A stretch of DNA of 64,000 nucleotides from Methylophilus aquaticus (GTDB lineage: Bacteria; Pseudomonadota; Gammaproteobacteria; Burkholderiales; Methylophilaceae), in the NCBI RefSeq assembly GCF_030769565.1, contig NZ_JAVCAP010000015.1, positions 1 through 64,000 on the forward strand. The letters are read 5' to 3'. The position numbers and the translations under genes are program-made. Of this stretch, positions 54,904 to 63,992 are shown piece by piece (the first letter of the stretch is position 1; each line of letters starts with the position of its first letter). Under the pieces are notes generated by a model. It was not told the DNA's origin, ran no database searches, and saw only the letters and a program-made list of their open reading frames with translations.

Positions 54904-56421
54904 ATGACTTTTAAATTAGCCGCCATGACTGTGGCGATTTCCCTGGCTTTACCTTCACTGGCGCATGCCAGCCCTTCATTGATTGCGTTAGGCACCTTGT
55001 CTGGCAGCACTGATTTATCCTCTTTTTCTGGCATGCTTGAAAATGGTGTAGACCAGCAAAACGTATTGGGCGGTATGGGTTCAGGCCTGGCCTGGGCCGG
55101 TGGCAACACCTTCCTGGCATTGCCTGATCGCGGCCCCAATGCTGCCACCTACAATCCGCTGGTAGACAACACCACCTCTTATATTTCGCGCTTTCAAACC
55201 TTGAAGCTCGACTTGACTCAGACATTCAATGCAGGCAGCTACAGTTACAGCCTGACCCCAACCCTCACCGGCACCACACTGCTTTACAGCAACACGGCCC
55301 TCAACTATGGCACTGGTGCAGCAGGCACGGGCGCTGTGGGCGGTAACAACTACACCTTGGGTAGCGGCGCCACCATCAACGCAGGTAAATATTATTTCAA
55401 TGGCCGTTCTGACAACTTTTTAGCAGGCAGCAACTCCAGCAACCCCGATAATGGCCGTTTCGACCCGGAGGCGATTCGTGTGTCTAATGACGGCAAAAGC
55501 GTGTACATCAGTGATGAATATGGCCCGTATGTGTACCAGTTTGACCGTGCAACAGGGGCAAGAACCAATGTCTACAGCTTGCCTGCTGCCTTTACTGCAA
55601 ACAATCTGAGCAGCCAGGGCGCCAATGAAATCAGCGGCAACAGCAGCGGCCGCGTGGCCAACAAAGGCATGGAAGGTCTGGCGATTACGCCTGATGGCAC
55701 CACACTGGTCGGGTTTGAGCAAAGCCCGCTGATTCAGGATGGCGGTGATGGTGGCCGTGCCAACCGCCTGGTGACAATAGACACACAAACCGGCGCCACC
55801 AAGCAGTATGTATTTGATAACTATCTGTCGGAAAAAAGCAAATCCTACAATAGCAGCGAGATTCTGGCCGTGAATGACCATACCTTTCTGGTGCTGGAAC
55901 GCGATGGCAAAGGGCTGGGCGACGACTCCAAGGCCGATGTCAAACGCATCTACAAGATCGACTTGAATGATGCCAACGGTGACGGCGTCAGTGGCGATCA
56001 GGCGGTGGATATCGGCGCATTGAATGGCGGTGCAGGCATTAGCGGCCAGGCCAACCTGTTGGGCTATGCCGTACAAAAAACATTGTTTCTTGATTTGAAA
56101 TCTGCGCTGACTGCGGCGGGCATTGCCAATACCAATATCCCGTCAAAACTGGAAGGCATAACCTTCGGGCAAGATATTACCGAAGGTGGCGTGCTTTACC
56201 ATACATTATACGTTGCGAATGACAATGACTTCCTGCCGGGCACGTCTGGCACCAACAATTTTTTTGTGTTCAAGTTTACCGATGCGGACCTGAATGGCAG
56301 CGTATTTACCAACCAGGCGATCACCGCATCGGCTGTGCCAGAACCTGAAAATGCAGCGCTATTGCTCACTGGCCTGGCGTGCATTGCCGGGGTTGCACGC
56401 CGACGCAAACAGCACGCTTAA
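54904..56421 (+). CDS. esterase-like/phytase-like exported protein with PEP-CTERM anchor
   Basis: 505 residues. Signal peptide (AAMTVAISLALPSLAHA) and a long beta-propeller-like body of the Phytase-like (esterase-like activity of phytase) family: GMGSGLAWAGGNTFLALPDRG near residue 57, FDPEAIRVSNDGKSVYISDEYGP near 187, and KGMEGLAITPDGTTLVG near 255, a typical beta-propeller repeat of these proteins. The C-terminus is VPEPENAALLLTGLACIAGV with RRRK, a PEP-CTERM sorting signal requiring an exosortase encoded elsewhere. It is likely an outer-surface phosphoesterase; actual activity is unproven. It is preceded by a possible PhoB site and followed by a strong terminator. Confidence 0.87.
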   Translation: MTFKLAAMTVAISLALPSLAHASPSLIALGTLSGSTDLSSFSGMLENGVDQQNVLGGMGSGLAWAGGNTFLALPDRGPNAATYNPLVDNTTSYISRFQTLKLDLTQTFNAGSYSYSLTPTLTGTTLLYSNTALNYGTGAAGTGAVGGNNYTLGSGATINAGKYYFNGRSDNFLAGSNSSNPDNGRFDPEAIRVSNDGKSVYISDEYGPYVYQFDRATGARTNVYSLPAAFTANNLSSQGANEISGNSSGRVANKGMEGLAITPDGTTLVGFEQSPLIQDGGDGGRANRLVTIDTQTGATKQYVFDNYLSEKSKSYNSSEILAVNDHTFLVLERDGKGLGDDSKADVKRIYKIDLNDANGDGVSGDQAVDIGALNGGAGISGQANLLGYAVQKTLFLDLKSALTAAGIANTNIPSKLEGITFGQDITEGGVLYHTLYVANDNDFLPGTSGTNNFFVFKFTDADLNGSVFTNQAITASAVPEPENAALLLTGLACIAGVARRRKQHA

Positions 56422-56451
56422 CGGGTTTCTGATTTTAAGTAGCACATATAG

Positions 56452-56479
56452 ACAGCATGGCGCAACCCATGCTGTTTTT
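56452..56479 (+). terminator. terminator of the phytase-like gene
   Basis: acagcatgg, loop cgcaac, ccatgctgt then six Ts; an eight- to nine-pair stem about 30 bases after the stop. Confidence 0.9.
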
Positions 56480-56500
56480 TATTGTGATCTGGCGGTTGAT

Positions 56501-57757
56501 TTAACCGTTTTCTGTCTGCTGCATGATGTCAGGCCCGGCCTTTTTCCAGTAACGGCTAAAGCGCATGAGGTCATGCGACTCTAATACCCTGGCCGTGAGC
56601 GCAGGTTCGGTTTGCCACTCTACCGGCCAGCCAGCAACCGCCTGTTTCAGCAACGGTTGCGGTGTCTCTTGCGTGACGATGCTGCTGGCACCCAGGTGAC
56701 TGAATACCTCGGCTGTATTGCCTGCCCAGGTCTCTACATTGGGCATTTCTACCAGGCAATCGGCCATAAACTGCAGGCGTTTGCGCGGCCAGTGGCCGTA
56801 TAGCTGCGGGTCGAACACAAAGACGCTTGGGCGGCCATCGGTTTGCAAAGGATGGGTGGGCGATAGGATTTCATCGTGCACCCAGATCATGGCCTGGCTA
56901 CCTGCACTAGACATGCGCCGCGCCGGAGGTGCTGTAAGCGTAGATGCTTTGCTTGAAGCCTCAAGCATGATGGGCGTGGGTACCGCATCGGGCGTAAACA
57001 GGGTGTGCTCCAGCGTGGCATAGTCGGCATCAAACGGGCAGCGGACTTTGCACTGCTGGCAATAGCGCTCACCGCCAAATTGCTGCATGCTTTCACGATT
57101 GAAGAAATACGGCTTGTGGCTAAAACTGGACGCCACCCATTGCCAGGAAAGATGGTTGGAGGCCAGGTTACCATCCAGCAAAAGCGCCTCGAACCAGTCC
57201 GCGGCCTCACGCCAATCCACTTTGAGCCAGTGTACCAGGTAGGCGGCAAACCACATGCGGGCATGGTTATGCACATACCCATCGCGCACCAAGTCACGCA
57301 CCACTTCGTCCATACACACCAGGCCGGTGATGCCCTGGGTGACATACGCAGGCAACGGGCGCTGGCCCAGCGGCACTTTTGGCACCTCCATTTCGTGCAA
57401 AATGGCCTCACCATAGCGATGCCACACCTGCCGGAAATAGGCATGGTAAGCCAGCTCAGAAACCAGCTTGGCTGAGGCGGCGCCAAACCGCGTCAAGATG
57501 TCGCTGATCACCTCCTGCAAGCTGAGGCAGCCATGGCGGATATAAGGCGATAAATGGGTCACCGCCCCAGACAAATGATTGCGTGTCCTGGCGTAGGCCT
57601 GCGCATCTGCGGCGGCTAGCAGGGCCAATGCAGCAGCGCGACCGCCCTGCCATTCTGCGCCCAGGTCCGGCCCGGCCGCATCTGGAAACAGCGTGTCGAT
57701 TTGCTGCAGGCGCTCCTCACGTGCAGTGGCGAGTTTGATATGCGTTATGGTTTTCAT
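56501..57757 (-). CDS. photolyase/cryptochrome-like protein with domains in swapped order
   Basis: 418 residues. Residues about 60-235 are the FAD-binding helical domain of photolyases: NHLSGAVTHLSPYIRHGCLS, ELAYHAYFRQVWHRYG, RDGYVHNHARMWFAAYLVHWL and GNLASNHLSWQWV. The alpha/beta Rossmann-like domain, which precedes this in ordinary photolyases, is instead at the C-terminus (residues about 290-372): MIWVHDEILSPTHPL, RPSVFVFDPQL, ETWAGNTAEVFSHLGASSIV. A cysteine cluster RYCQQCKVRCPF at 231-242 sits at the junction. The start at 57757 is chosen over a much longer frame because MKTITHIKLA fits the close 66-base divergent spacing to nfeD. Light-dependent repair or sensing is expected, with substrate unknown. 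Confidence 0.75.
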   Translation of the reverse strand: MKTITHIKLATAREERLQQIDTLFPDAAGPDLGAEWQGGRAAALALLAAADAQAYARTRNHLSGAVTHLSPYIRHGCLSLQEVISDILTRFGAASAKLVSELAYHAYFRQVWHRYGEAILHEMEVPKVPLGQRPLPAYVTQGITGLVCMDEVVRDLVRDGYVHNHARMWFAAYLVHWLKVDWREAADWFEALLLDGNLASNHLSWQWVASSFSHKPYFFNRESMQQFGGERYCQQCKVRCPFDADYATLEHTLFTPDAVPTPIMLEASSKASTLTAPPARRMSSAGSQAMIWVHDEILSPTHPLQTDGRPSVFVFDPQLYGHWPRKRLQFMADCLVEMPNVETWAGNTAEVFSHLGASSIVTQETPQPLLKQAVAGWPVEWQTEPALTARVLESHDLMRFSRYWKKAGPDIMQQTENG

Positions 57758-57822
57758 CACACACCCTTTTGATTCAACTAATGATACTATGGCCTGCAAA
57801 TTTAGTAAGGAAGGATTCGCGC

Positions 57823-58260
57823 ATGAACACGCTTTGGTGGTGGTGTGGCCTGGGCCTGGTGCTGTTATGCCTGGAAATGACGAGCGGTACCCTGTATTTT
57901 TTATGGTTAGGCATTGCGGCCCTCGTGATGGCCATACTCTGTGGCGTGTTTCCCGACATGCCGCTGGCTTTGCAAGCGTTGAATTATGCAGTGTTGTCTG
58001 CCATTGCACTGGCAGCCATGCGTAAATACGAAAAACACCGGCCTTCCATGCGTATCGGGCAGGCGCAAGGTGAAGAAATTGGCCGTGAAGGGGTGGTCAT
58101 TGTCGCCATCGCCCCACAACAGCCTGGCAAAATCCGTTTTAGCCAGGGGGTGTTGGGCAGCAAAGAATGGACTGCCTATGCGGATACGCCGATTGCCGCA
58201 GACCAGGCCGCCACGATTGTGGCGGTAGAGGGTAACAGCTTGCGCGTAGCCCCGCGCTAA
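57823..58260 (+). CDS. nfeD: NfeD family membrane protein
   Basis: 145 residues. Two or three membrane segments (WWWCGLGLVLLCLEM, YFLWLGIAALVMAIL, LNYAVLSAIALAA) are followed by a cytoplasmic OB-fold domain (GREGVVIVAI...VLGSKEWTAYAD). It is the short YbbK-partner form. In bacteria it pairs with an SPFH protein, and here it is 36 bases upstream of one. The pair is thought to organise membrane microdomains and protein quality control. Confidence 0.92.
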   Translation: MNTLWWWCGLGLVLLCLEMTSGTLYFLWLGIAALVMAILCGVFPDMPLALQALNYAVLSAIALAAMRKYEKHRPSMRIGQAQGEEIGREGVVIVAIAPQQPGKIRFSQGVLGSKEWTAYADTPIAADQAATIVAVEGNSLRVAPR

Positions 58261-58296
58261 ACATTTAGTTCGCACTATTTATCACAGGGAGTGGTT

Positions 58297-59139
58297 ATGA
58301 CCGGAGTCAGTTTTATTGTTATTGTGTTGGTGGTGATCGCCATTATCAAAGGCGTGCGTATCGTGCCGCAGGGCGAAGAGTGGGTCGTTGAACGGCTGGG
58401 TAAATTTGCGGGCATCCTGACACCAGGCCTGCATGTGATTAACCCGATTTTCAGCAATGTCAGCTATAAAGTTACTACCAAAGACATCATTCTGGATGTG
58501 CCAGAACAGGAAGTGATTACCCGTGACAATGCGGTGATTTTGGCAAATGCAGTGGCCTTTATCAAAGTGACCAATATTGAGCGCGCCGTCTATGGTATTG
58601 AAAACTTCAGGGAAGCCATGCGCAATATGGTGCAAACCAGCCTGCGTTCGATTATCGGCGGCATGGACTTGAATCAGGCCCTGACTTCGCGCGACCGCAT
58701 CAAGGCCGAACTGAAAGAGGCGATTGCCGACGAGGCGCTGGACTGGGGCCTCACTGTAAAAAGTGTTGAAATTCAGGATATCAAACCCTCGAACAACATG
58801 CAGGAGGCCATGGAGCGGCAAGCTGCCGCAGAACGTGAGCGTGTGGCCGTCGTCACCGAGGCCGAAGGCGCCAAACAATCGCTGATTTTAAATGCCGAGG
58901 CCAGACTGGAAGCCGCACGCAAAGATGCCGAAGCACAAATGGTGGCGGCCAATGCCTCTGCCGAAGCCATTAAAATGATCGCTGAGGCGGTGAAAGAAAA
59001 CAACACCTCAGCCACCTTCCTGCTGGGTGACCGCTATATCCAGTCACTGCAAAAAATGGCCGACTCCAGTAACAGTAAATTGGTGGTGTTGCCGGGTGAC
59101 ATCGTCAGTGCTGTCAAAAATCTGGTCGGCGGAAAGTAA
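58297..59139 (+). CDS. qmcA: SPFH/stomatin-like membrane protein (QmcA-type)
   Basis: 280 residues. It has an N-terminal anchor GVSFIVIVLVVIAIIKGV, then the band-7 domain: VPQGEEWVVERLGKF, KDIILDVPEQEVITRDNAV, VYGIENFREAMRNMVQTSLRSIIG. A long coiled coil rich in Ala/Glu/Arg (about residues 165-240) supports oligomer rings. ATG at 58297 with AGGGAG upstream. Second gene of the nfeD-SPFH operon. Confidence 0.94.
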   Translation: MTGVSFIVIVLVVIAIIKGVRIVPQGEEWVVERLGKFAGILTPGLHVINPIFSNVSYKVTTKDIILDVPEQEVITRDNAVILANAVAFIKVTNIERAVYGIENFREAMRNMVQTSLRSIIGGMDLNQALTSRDRIKAELKEAIADEALDWGLTVKSVEIQDIKPSNNMQEAMERQAAAERERVAVVTEAEGAKQSLILNAEARLEAARKDAEAQMVAANASAEAIKMIAEAVKENNTSATFLLGDRYIQSLQKMADSSNSKLVVLPGDIVSAVKNLVGGK

Positions 59140-59170
59140 TTAACGTTAAATTCTCTGCCTGACTGCCGTG

Positions 59171-59926
59171 TCAGGCAGGCGGATTTCCACACACTTTGCA
59201 CGCCGGATCTTTCGACAATCTGATCGTCCGCCACTCGGCCGTCAACGCATCCAACAGTAACAGCCTGCCCTGCATGGTCTGGCCGATATGCAATAACAGC
59301 TTGATCGCTTCAGCCGCCTGCGCCGTGCCTATCATGCCTACCAGTGGCGCGAAAACCCCATTATCGGCACAGCGCAAGGCCTGGTCATCGCCCACATCTG
59401 GATATAAGCAGTGATAGCAGGGCGTTTCAGCATGCCTGAAATCAAACACACTGAGCTGCCCCTCAAAACGAATGGCGGCGCCGGAGATCAGCGGCTTCTG
59501 TGCGGCAAAACATAGCCGGTTCAAGGTGTACCGGGTTTCAAAATTATCCGAGCAGTCAATCACCACATCCGCTTGTGCAATCAATGCGGAAAATACCTCT
59601 GGCGTCGCGCGTGTAGTCACTGTCTGGACCGCCACGTCAGGATTAAGCTGCGCAAGCGTGACCTTGGCAGATAAGGCTTTATTCATGCCTACCGAGGCGG
59701 TGGTATGTACGATCTGCCGTTGCAGATTGGTCAGATCCACCTGGTCAAAATCACAAATGGTCAACCTACCCACACCGGATGCTGCCAGATACAGGGCGAC
59801 TGGCGCACCCAGCCCGCCCGCCCCCACAATCAGCGCATGGCTTTGCGTAAGCGTCTCCTGACCTGCATATTCAATTTGCGGCAACATAATATGCCGACTG
59901 TAACGTAACAATAATTCGTCTTGCAT
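59171..59926 (-). CDS. moeB: MoeB/ThiF-type adenylyltransferase
   Basis: 251 residues of the E1-like family. It activates the C-terminus of a sulfur-carrier protein (MoaD or ThiS) by adenylation. Motifs are YSRHIMLPQIEYAGQETL, ATP-binding LIVGAGGLGAPVALYLAASGVG, the adenylation FDQVDLTNLQRQI, and DCSDNFETRY. The zinc CxxC pairs are CYHC and CKVC. The start is an ATG giving MQDELLLRYSRHI; the longer frame is rejected. It follows the pilin operon by 13 bases on the same strand. Whether it serves molybdopterin or thiamine synthesis cannot be told. Confidence 0.93.
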   Translation of the reverse strand: MQDELLLRYSRHIMLPQIEYAGQETLTQSHALIVGAGGLGAPVALYLAASGVGRLTICDFDQVDLTNLQRQIVHTTASVGMNKALSAKVTLAQLNPDVAVQTVTTRATPEVFSALIAQADVVIDCSDNFETRYTLNRLCFAAQKPLISGAAIRFEGQLSVFDFRHAETPCYHCLYPDVGDDQALRCADNGVFAPLVGMIGTAQAAEAIKLLLHIGQTMQGRLLLLDALTAEWRTIRLSKDPACKVCGNPPA

Positions 59927-59939
59927 ACACTTTCCGTGG

Positions 59940-60689
59940 TTATGGCAGGCGCTGCGCCTGCACCATGGTGGCAATCAGCACCTTGGGCGAGAGCATGACC
60001 AGCACATCATCGTACACAGAGCCGGCAGCATGCTGCTGTGACTGATCGACAAAACTGGTGTCGCCATCTGCATTTTCAATTTCTGCGGCAGATTGAGCGG
60101 TGGCCATGGCATAAGCTTGCCCAGCCCCCGATTGTATGCCACCCAGCCCGTTTTCGCCATGCGACAGTACAATGGCAACAGGTCGGCTGGGGATACTGGT
60201 TGTGGCCCCGGTTTCTCCGCTGACCTCTATGCCACTGGCATTTTCGGCATGACTGATGGTGAACCGCACACCATGATGAGTAAACGTGCTATCTGCCCGA
60301 TAGCGAAAAAAACGGCCCCAAGCATCTGTGGCTGGCACACTCAATTGCTGCCATGGCAACACGCCTTCATCTTTGTGACAGCTTTGGTTAGCCAATACAT
60401 TTTCCCAGCCATCCGGTGGCATATCCGTATCCGGGCACGGCAGATAATGCATGATCACCGCATGCCCGAGCAATGCCTGCTGCGCGATTTGCAGGCGCTG
60501 CTCGGTCTCACGGTAAGCCGCTTGCGACAGATGCATACGCAGTGGTGTGATTAGCCAGCCACTCAGCAAGCTTAAAATCACCACGGCAATTGCGAGCTCC
60601 AGCAATGTAAAACCTTGCAGCATCTGCCTGCCATTGAACCGTGTGCGGCGTTGAGCACTGGCTGGCGCTTGATCATATGCATTGCTCAT
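59940..60689 (-). CDS. type IV pilin-like/type II secretion pseudopilin protein
   Basis: 249 residues. A class III signal with cleavage between Gly and Phe in LQGFTLLELAIAVVILSLLSGW and the conserved Glu5 marks it as a prepilin. The leader has about 26 residues, longer than usual. The body has a disulfide-ready Cys pair (YLPCPDTD, NQSCHKDE) and a MGGI/NGLGGIQ loop. It should be cleaved by a PilD-type peptidase. It overlaps the previous gene by ATGA. The subtype is not clear. Confidence 0.83.
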   Translation of the reverse strand: MSNAYDQAPASAQRRTRFNGRQMLQGFTLLELAIAVVILSLLSGWLITPLRMHLSQAAYRETEQRLQIAQQALLGHAVIMHYLPCPDTDMPPDGWENVLANQSCHKDEGVLPWQQLSVPATDAWGRFFRYRADSTFTHHGVRFTISHAENASGIEVSGETGATTSIPSRPVAIVLSHGENGLGGIQSGAGQAYAMATAQSAAEIENADGDTSFVDQSQQHAAGSVYDDVLVMLSPKVLIATMVQAQRLP

Positions 60690-61876
60690 GGCGCAATCAC
60701 CGTATCAATGCTGTCGTTGGCTACTGCGGTGGACAATGCCACCGTACCCGGCGCCAAAGACTGAAAGGTAGCCGCTTCAACATAATGGGCAAGCACGCTT
60801 TTTTCAGCCGCTGTTTGACGCGATTGTCCAGGCAACGGCTCTCCGGCGACCACCAGTTGCGCGCCACCAGCGTGCGGCCAATAAAACACTTGCTCACGCC
60901 AGCCATTTTGCTGAAACCAGTGGTGAGTGGCATCACCATCCAGTATATGTTGTGCTGCCAGCGGCCAATGTGCCTGATAATCCAGCGGGAAACGCCCAAT
61001 AGAAGAGGCAGATGACAAACAACTGCCCGCACTCAGGCTGGATTTTCCCAAACAGGCAGAATCTGTGATCTCGGCTGGCGTTGGCAATATGCTGCAAGAC
61101 GAGGCGTTACAATTCAAGGCGCGCTTCAATTCAAACATGACCTGTTGCTGCATTGCTCGATGCATCCGCGTTGCGGTGACTGGCCACACAATATCATTAA
61201 AATTGCCCGATGGTTGCGCTGCGACAAACCCGAGAGTGCTGGCTTCAATTGCACCAGCATTGTCTAACGTGGCAGCCATATCCAGATAGTTTTTAGCAAT
61301 ATCACTTTGTTGCGGCTTACGCTGTTGCAACCAGCCATCACTTCTGGTCAACGGTTGCATGGGTGCAATTAATACTGCCACAACCGCCTGTACTTGAGGG
61401 ATGTCCAGTGCGGGAAACTCTGCATTCAGTACATACCAGCTTCCAGGTGCCTCTGTATTTAAAGGCAGTACCCGCGGATTATTTTTATAGGCCTCCGAAA
61501 CGGCATACCATAGACGCTCGCCACTTGCATCGCGCACATCGCCTAATCCCAATGTTTTCCATGGCAATCGTCCAAGGCGAGTACCCACTCCGCTACAACT
61601 GCTTTCTGCAACACCATCATTGTTTCGGTCAGGGCAGGGTAAATCTCCGGGGCGCGGGCAATTTAATGCACATTGCGTGGTCCCCAATGGCTGCATGGCA
61701 TAGGCCAGCAAGGCTTGCTCAGCGTTAGCAAGCATGGTCAATGTTTGCAGTCTGGCCTGCTGCTTGGGGTTTCTGGCAGATAAAACATTGCTCAGGGTAA
61801 GTAGCATCGCAGTTGAAAGCATGAACAACAGGATCCAGACAACGACACCGTTTTGCATGTCACGGGATACGCTCAC
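60686..61876 (-). CDS. pilus assembly-like exported protein
   Basis: 396 residues. A single N-terminal membrane segment (VVVWILLFMLSTAMLLTLSNVL) with no Phe cleavage motif is followed by a long periplasmic part with cysteine pairs (CALNCPRPGDLPCPDRN, CNASSCSILP). The Asp/Cys-rich CPRPGDLPCPD repeat resembles minor pilin-like PilX/MshP-type proteins, without certainty. ATGA overlap with both neighbours shows it belongs to the operon. An alternative start at residue 7 would keep the membrane segment. Confidence 0.72.
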   Translation of the reverse strand: MSVSRDMQNGVVVWILLFMLSTAMLLTLSNVLSARNPKQQARLQTLTMLANAEQALLAYAMQPLGTTQCALNCPRPGDLPCPDRNNDGVAESSCSGVGTRLGRLPWKTLGLGDVRDASGERLWYAVSEAYKNNPRVLPLNTEAPGSWYVLNAEFPALDIPQVQAVVAVLIAPMQPLTRSDGWLQQRKPQQSDIAKNYLDMAATLDNAGAIEASTLGFVAAQPSGNFNDIVWPVTATRMHRAMQQQVMFELKRALNCNASSCSILPTPAEITDSACLGKSSLSAGSCLSSASSIGRFPLDYQAHWPLAAQHILDGDATHHWFQQNGWREQVFYWPHAGGAQLVVAGEPLPGQSRQTAAEKSVLAHYVEAATFQSLAPGTVALSTAVANDSIDTVIAP

Positions 61877-62481
61877 CGCGCCTCGCTTTGCGTTGACTCG
61901 TCAAAGGGCAAATGCATCCAGTGCAACAAGCATTGCGACTCAACTGCCGTTTGATTGTCGGACAAAATCCACGTGCACTCTCTGACAATCAGGGCTTCAG
62001 CATAATATTCCTGTAATTGCTGCAACCATTGCAGCAATTCAGCTTCATGCATACCAACACTGGAAATCACCGCAGGCGTGATCTGCAATCCCAAAGGCGC
62101 TGGCAAGCGTGGCGCTGGCCAATGTTGGCTAGCATCATACAAAGTACTCTTCAGTGTATAACGCACATGTGGTAATCGAGATACTTGCTGTATCTGATAA
62201 GTGGCATCTTGCCAGGCTAGCGGGTCAGCGGTTGCGCTGAGGCCAATTTCCCGCCAATGCTGTGCGCGCTGCTGATAAAAGGTATACAACTGCCCGTGTT
62301 GCTGCGTCTGGCGAGTATGCGCCTGTTGTTGCAGCAGATGTACATTCAGCTGCACCAGTTGCTGCCTGGTTCCCAGCAAGCGTTGCAGAGCAACAACATT
62401 GCCAGCCACAGCGAGCAATGTAACCAGCAACCAGATACCCAGTGGCCAACGTAATGCAACCAACACCGAATGCCCGCTCAT
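61873..62481 (-). CDS. PilO-like/GspM-like inner-membrane protein
   Basis: 202 residues with one N-terminal membrane segment (WLLVTLLAVAGNVVAL) followed by a Gln-rich coiled coil (QRLLGTRQQLVQLNVHLLQQ) and a periplasmic globular end. This is the general layout of PilO, PilP-like or GspM alignment-complex proteins. No residue-level motif was seen. Located between the prepilin-like and the PilM/GspL-like genes with ATGA overlaps on both sides. Confidence 0.62.
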   Translation of the reverse strand: MSGHSVLVALRWPLGIWLLVTLLAVAGNVVALQRLLGTRQQLVQLNVHLLQQQAHTRQTQQHGQLYTFYQQRAQHWREIGLSATADPLAWQDATYQIQQVSRLPHVRYTLKSTLYDASQHWPAPRLPAPLGLQITPAVISSVGMHEAELLQWLQQLQEYYAEALIVRECTWILSDNQTAVESQCLLHWMHLPFDESTQSEAR

Positions 62482-63992
62482 GGTAACCTTTTGACGGAAA
62501 TCTCCACTGCCTCAGACGACGCTAGTAATACATGTAATCGCCGCCTGACAGAAACAGTTTTCCGGGGTAAACGGGTATCGCCTTCAGCAGAAACCTCCGG
62601 CATATCTGGCTTGACCAAGCCTGATGTCATCTGCATGAAAGTCGGTTGCGCGCCTAGTGTAGCCAGCAGCATCTCCCACTCTTGCTGTGCATCTTCGGTG
62701 GAAATACCTTCGCGCTTTACAAAATCAAGCCATGCCTGTTCTTGCCAACCGGTTGAAGCAACGGGTTGCCCTTTTTCTTGCGGGCCATATTGCCATTGCA
62801 CTTTGTGCAACTGCCAAGCTTGCATGTTTGTACAGGCTTGTTGCAAAGCTTGCATTAAATGTTGCGGCGTGCGTTGTGCGACAACCAGTGTTTGTGCAGC
62901 ATCCACCAGCGCTTGCATACCTGGCAGGTCCTTATCGTTGAAGGCTCCAACAGGGCTATCCGTTACCGAAATATTTAATGGTTGTTGATACGTAACGGAT
63001 TGCTGCAGCAACCGCTGCTGCTGCCACATATTGAGCATACCCAACATACCGATGATTGCAATACTGATTGTTGCCCAGTACAGCCGGCCCCTTACTCTTT
63101 GCAGGCAGGCTGAAAATAATAACTCTGACGTTGCATGATTAGCTGCCTGAGAATGCATCATACCGTGCATCGCCGTCCACGCCATGGCTGAAATGGCAAC
63201 ATCGGGCATGGGCAAGCCCAGTCGCTGAAAAAGTGAAAACGGAGTCACCAGATGTTGCTTTGTGTCAGCAGGCACTATGGCAGCAGAAAGTATGCCCTCA
63301 AGCACAGGGTCTTCCGTAATGCACAACAGCTCCAGCTGCTCACCCTCGCTCAACCAGCGCTGATGCTGTACGTACATGCGCGTTTGATTGATTTCATTCA
63401 TCAATACAGCTTCATTCATATGCTCCGGCAATCGCAATTGACGACTGAAAAAAAGCTTGCCTTGATAGACATAACTAAGCCGACATTGCTGTATGGCGCC
63501 ATGAAGACATAATACTTGGGTGGCAGAGGGTAACAAGGATGCAACCCAGCCAGACAAACAAGTCGTTTGTAAATAAATACCGCTGACTGCAATCGAGTGT
63601 TGTTGCAGCAATTGCAGGGCACCCTGCCACATGTCCATCGACACACCTGTGTATAAGTAACGGTCTTCACGGCGCAACCCTTGCAGACTGTCCAGCCAGG
63701 TGACCGCATGGAATCCTGCTGCTGGCGGCCAAGTAGCCAGTTTGCGCAACAATAGTGCTTTTCTGGCTTGACCACGCACATGGGGTAACACTTCGATGTG
63801 GTAGTGTTCTTCAGCCAAGTCAGTTAACAGCGTAACCACCGAATGCGGGTAACTTTGCAACCATGCAAGTAAGGTTTGATCCTGCTTGGCAGGCTGATCA
63901 AAGCTTCTGCACTCACAGCATTTTTTTCCCTGCCAGCGAAAAATTTGCCATTGATGCGCGCTGATGTTTATCAAAAAATGTGTGCTGGCCAT
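62478..63992 (-). CDS. PilM/PilN- or GspL-like assembly protein
   Basis: 504 residues, the first gene seen of the pilus-like operon. The N-terminal about 290 residues look like an actin-fold domain without strong motifs (LINISAHQWQIFRW start). A membrane segment (LYWATISIAIIGMLGML) lies near residue 310 and is followed by a periplasmic domain of about 180 residues. This is the GspL or fused PilM-PilN layout. The ATG is only eight bases from the right edge, so any upstream genes lie outside. Confidence 0.65.
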   Translation of the reverse strand: MASTHFLINISAHQWQIFRWQGKKCCECRSFDQPAKQDQTLLAWLQSYPHSVVTLLTDLAEEHYHIEVLPHVRGQARKALLLRKLATWPPAAGFHAVTWLDSLQGLRREDRYLYTGVSMDMWQGALQLLQQHSIAVSGIYLQTTCLSGWVASLLPSATQVLCLHGAIQQCRLSYVYQGKLFFSRQLRLPEHMNEAVLMNEINQTRMYVQHQRWLSEGEQLELLCITEDPVLEGILSAAIVPADTKQHLVTPFSLFQRLGLPMPDVAISAMAWTAMHGMMHSQAANHATSELLFSACLQRVRGRLYWATISIAIIGMLGMLNMWQQQRLLQQSVTYQQPLNISVTDSPVGAFNDKDLPGMQALVDAAQTLVVAQRTPQHLMQALQQACTNMQAWQLHKVQWQYGPQEKGQPVASTGWQEQAWLDFVKREGISTEDAQQEWEMLLATLGAQPTFMQMTSGLVKPDMPEVSAEGDTRLPRKTVSVRRRLHVLLASSEAVEISVKRLP

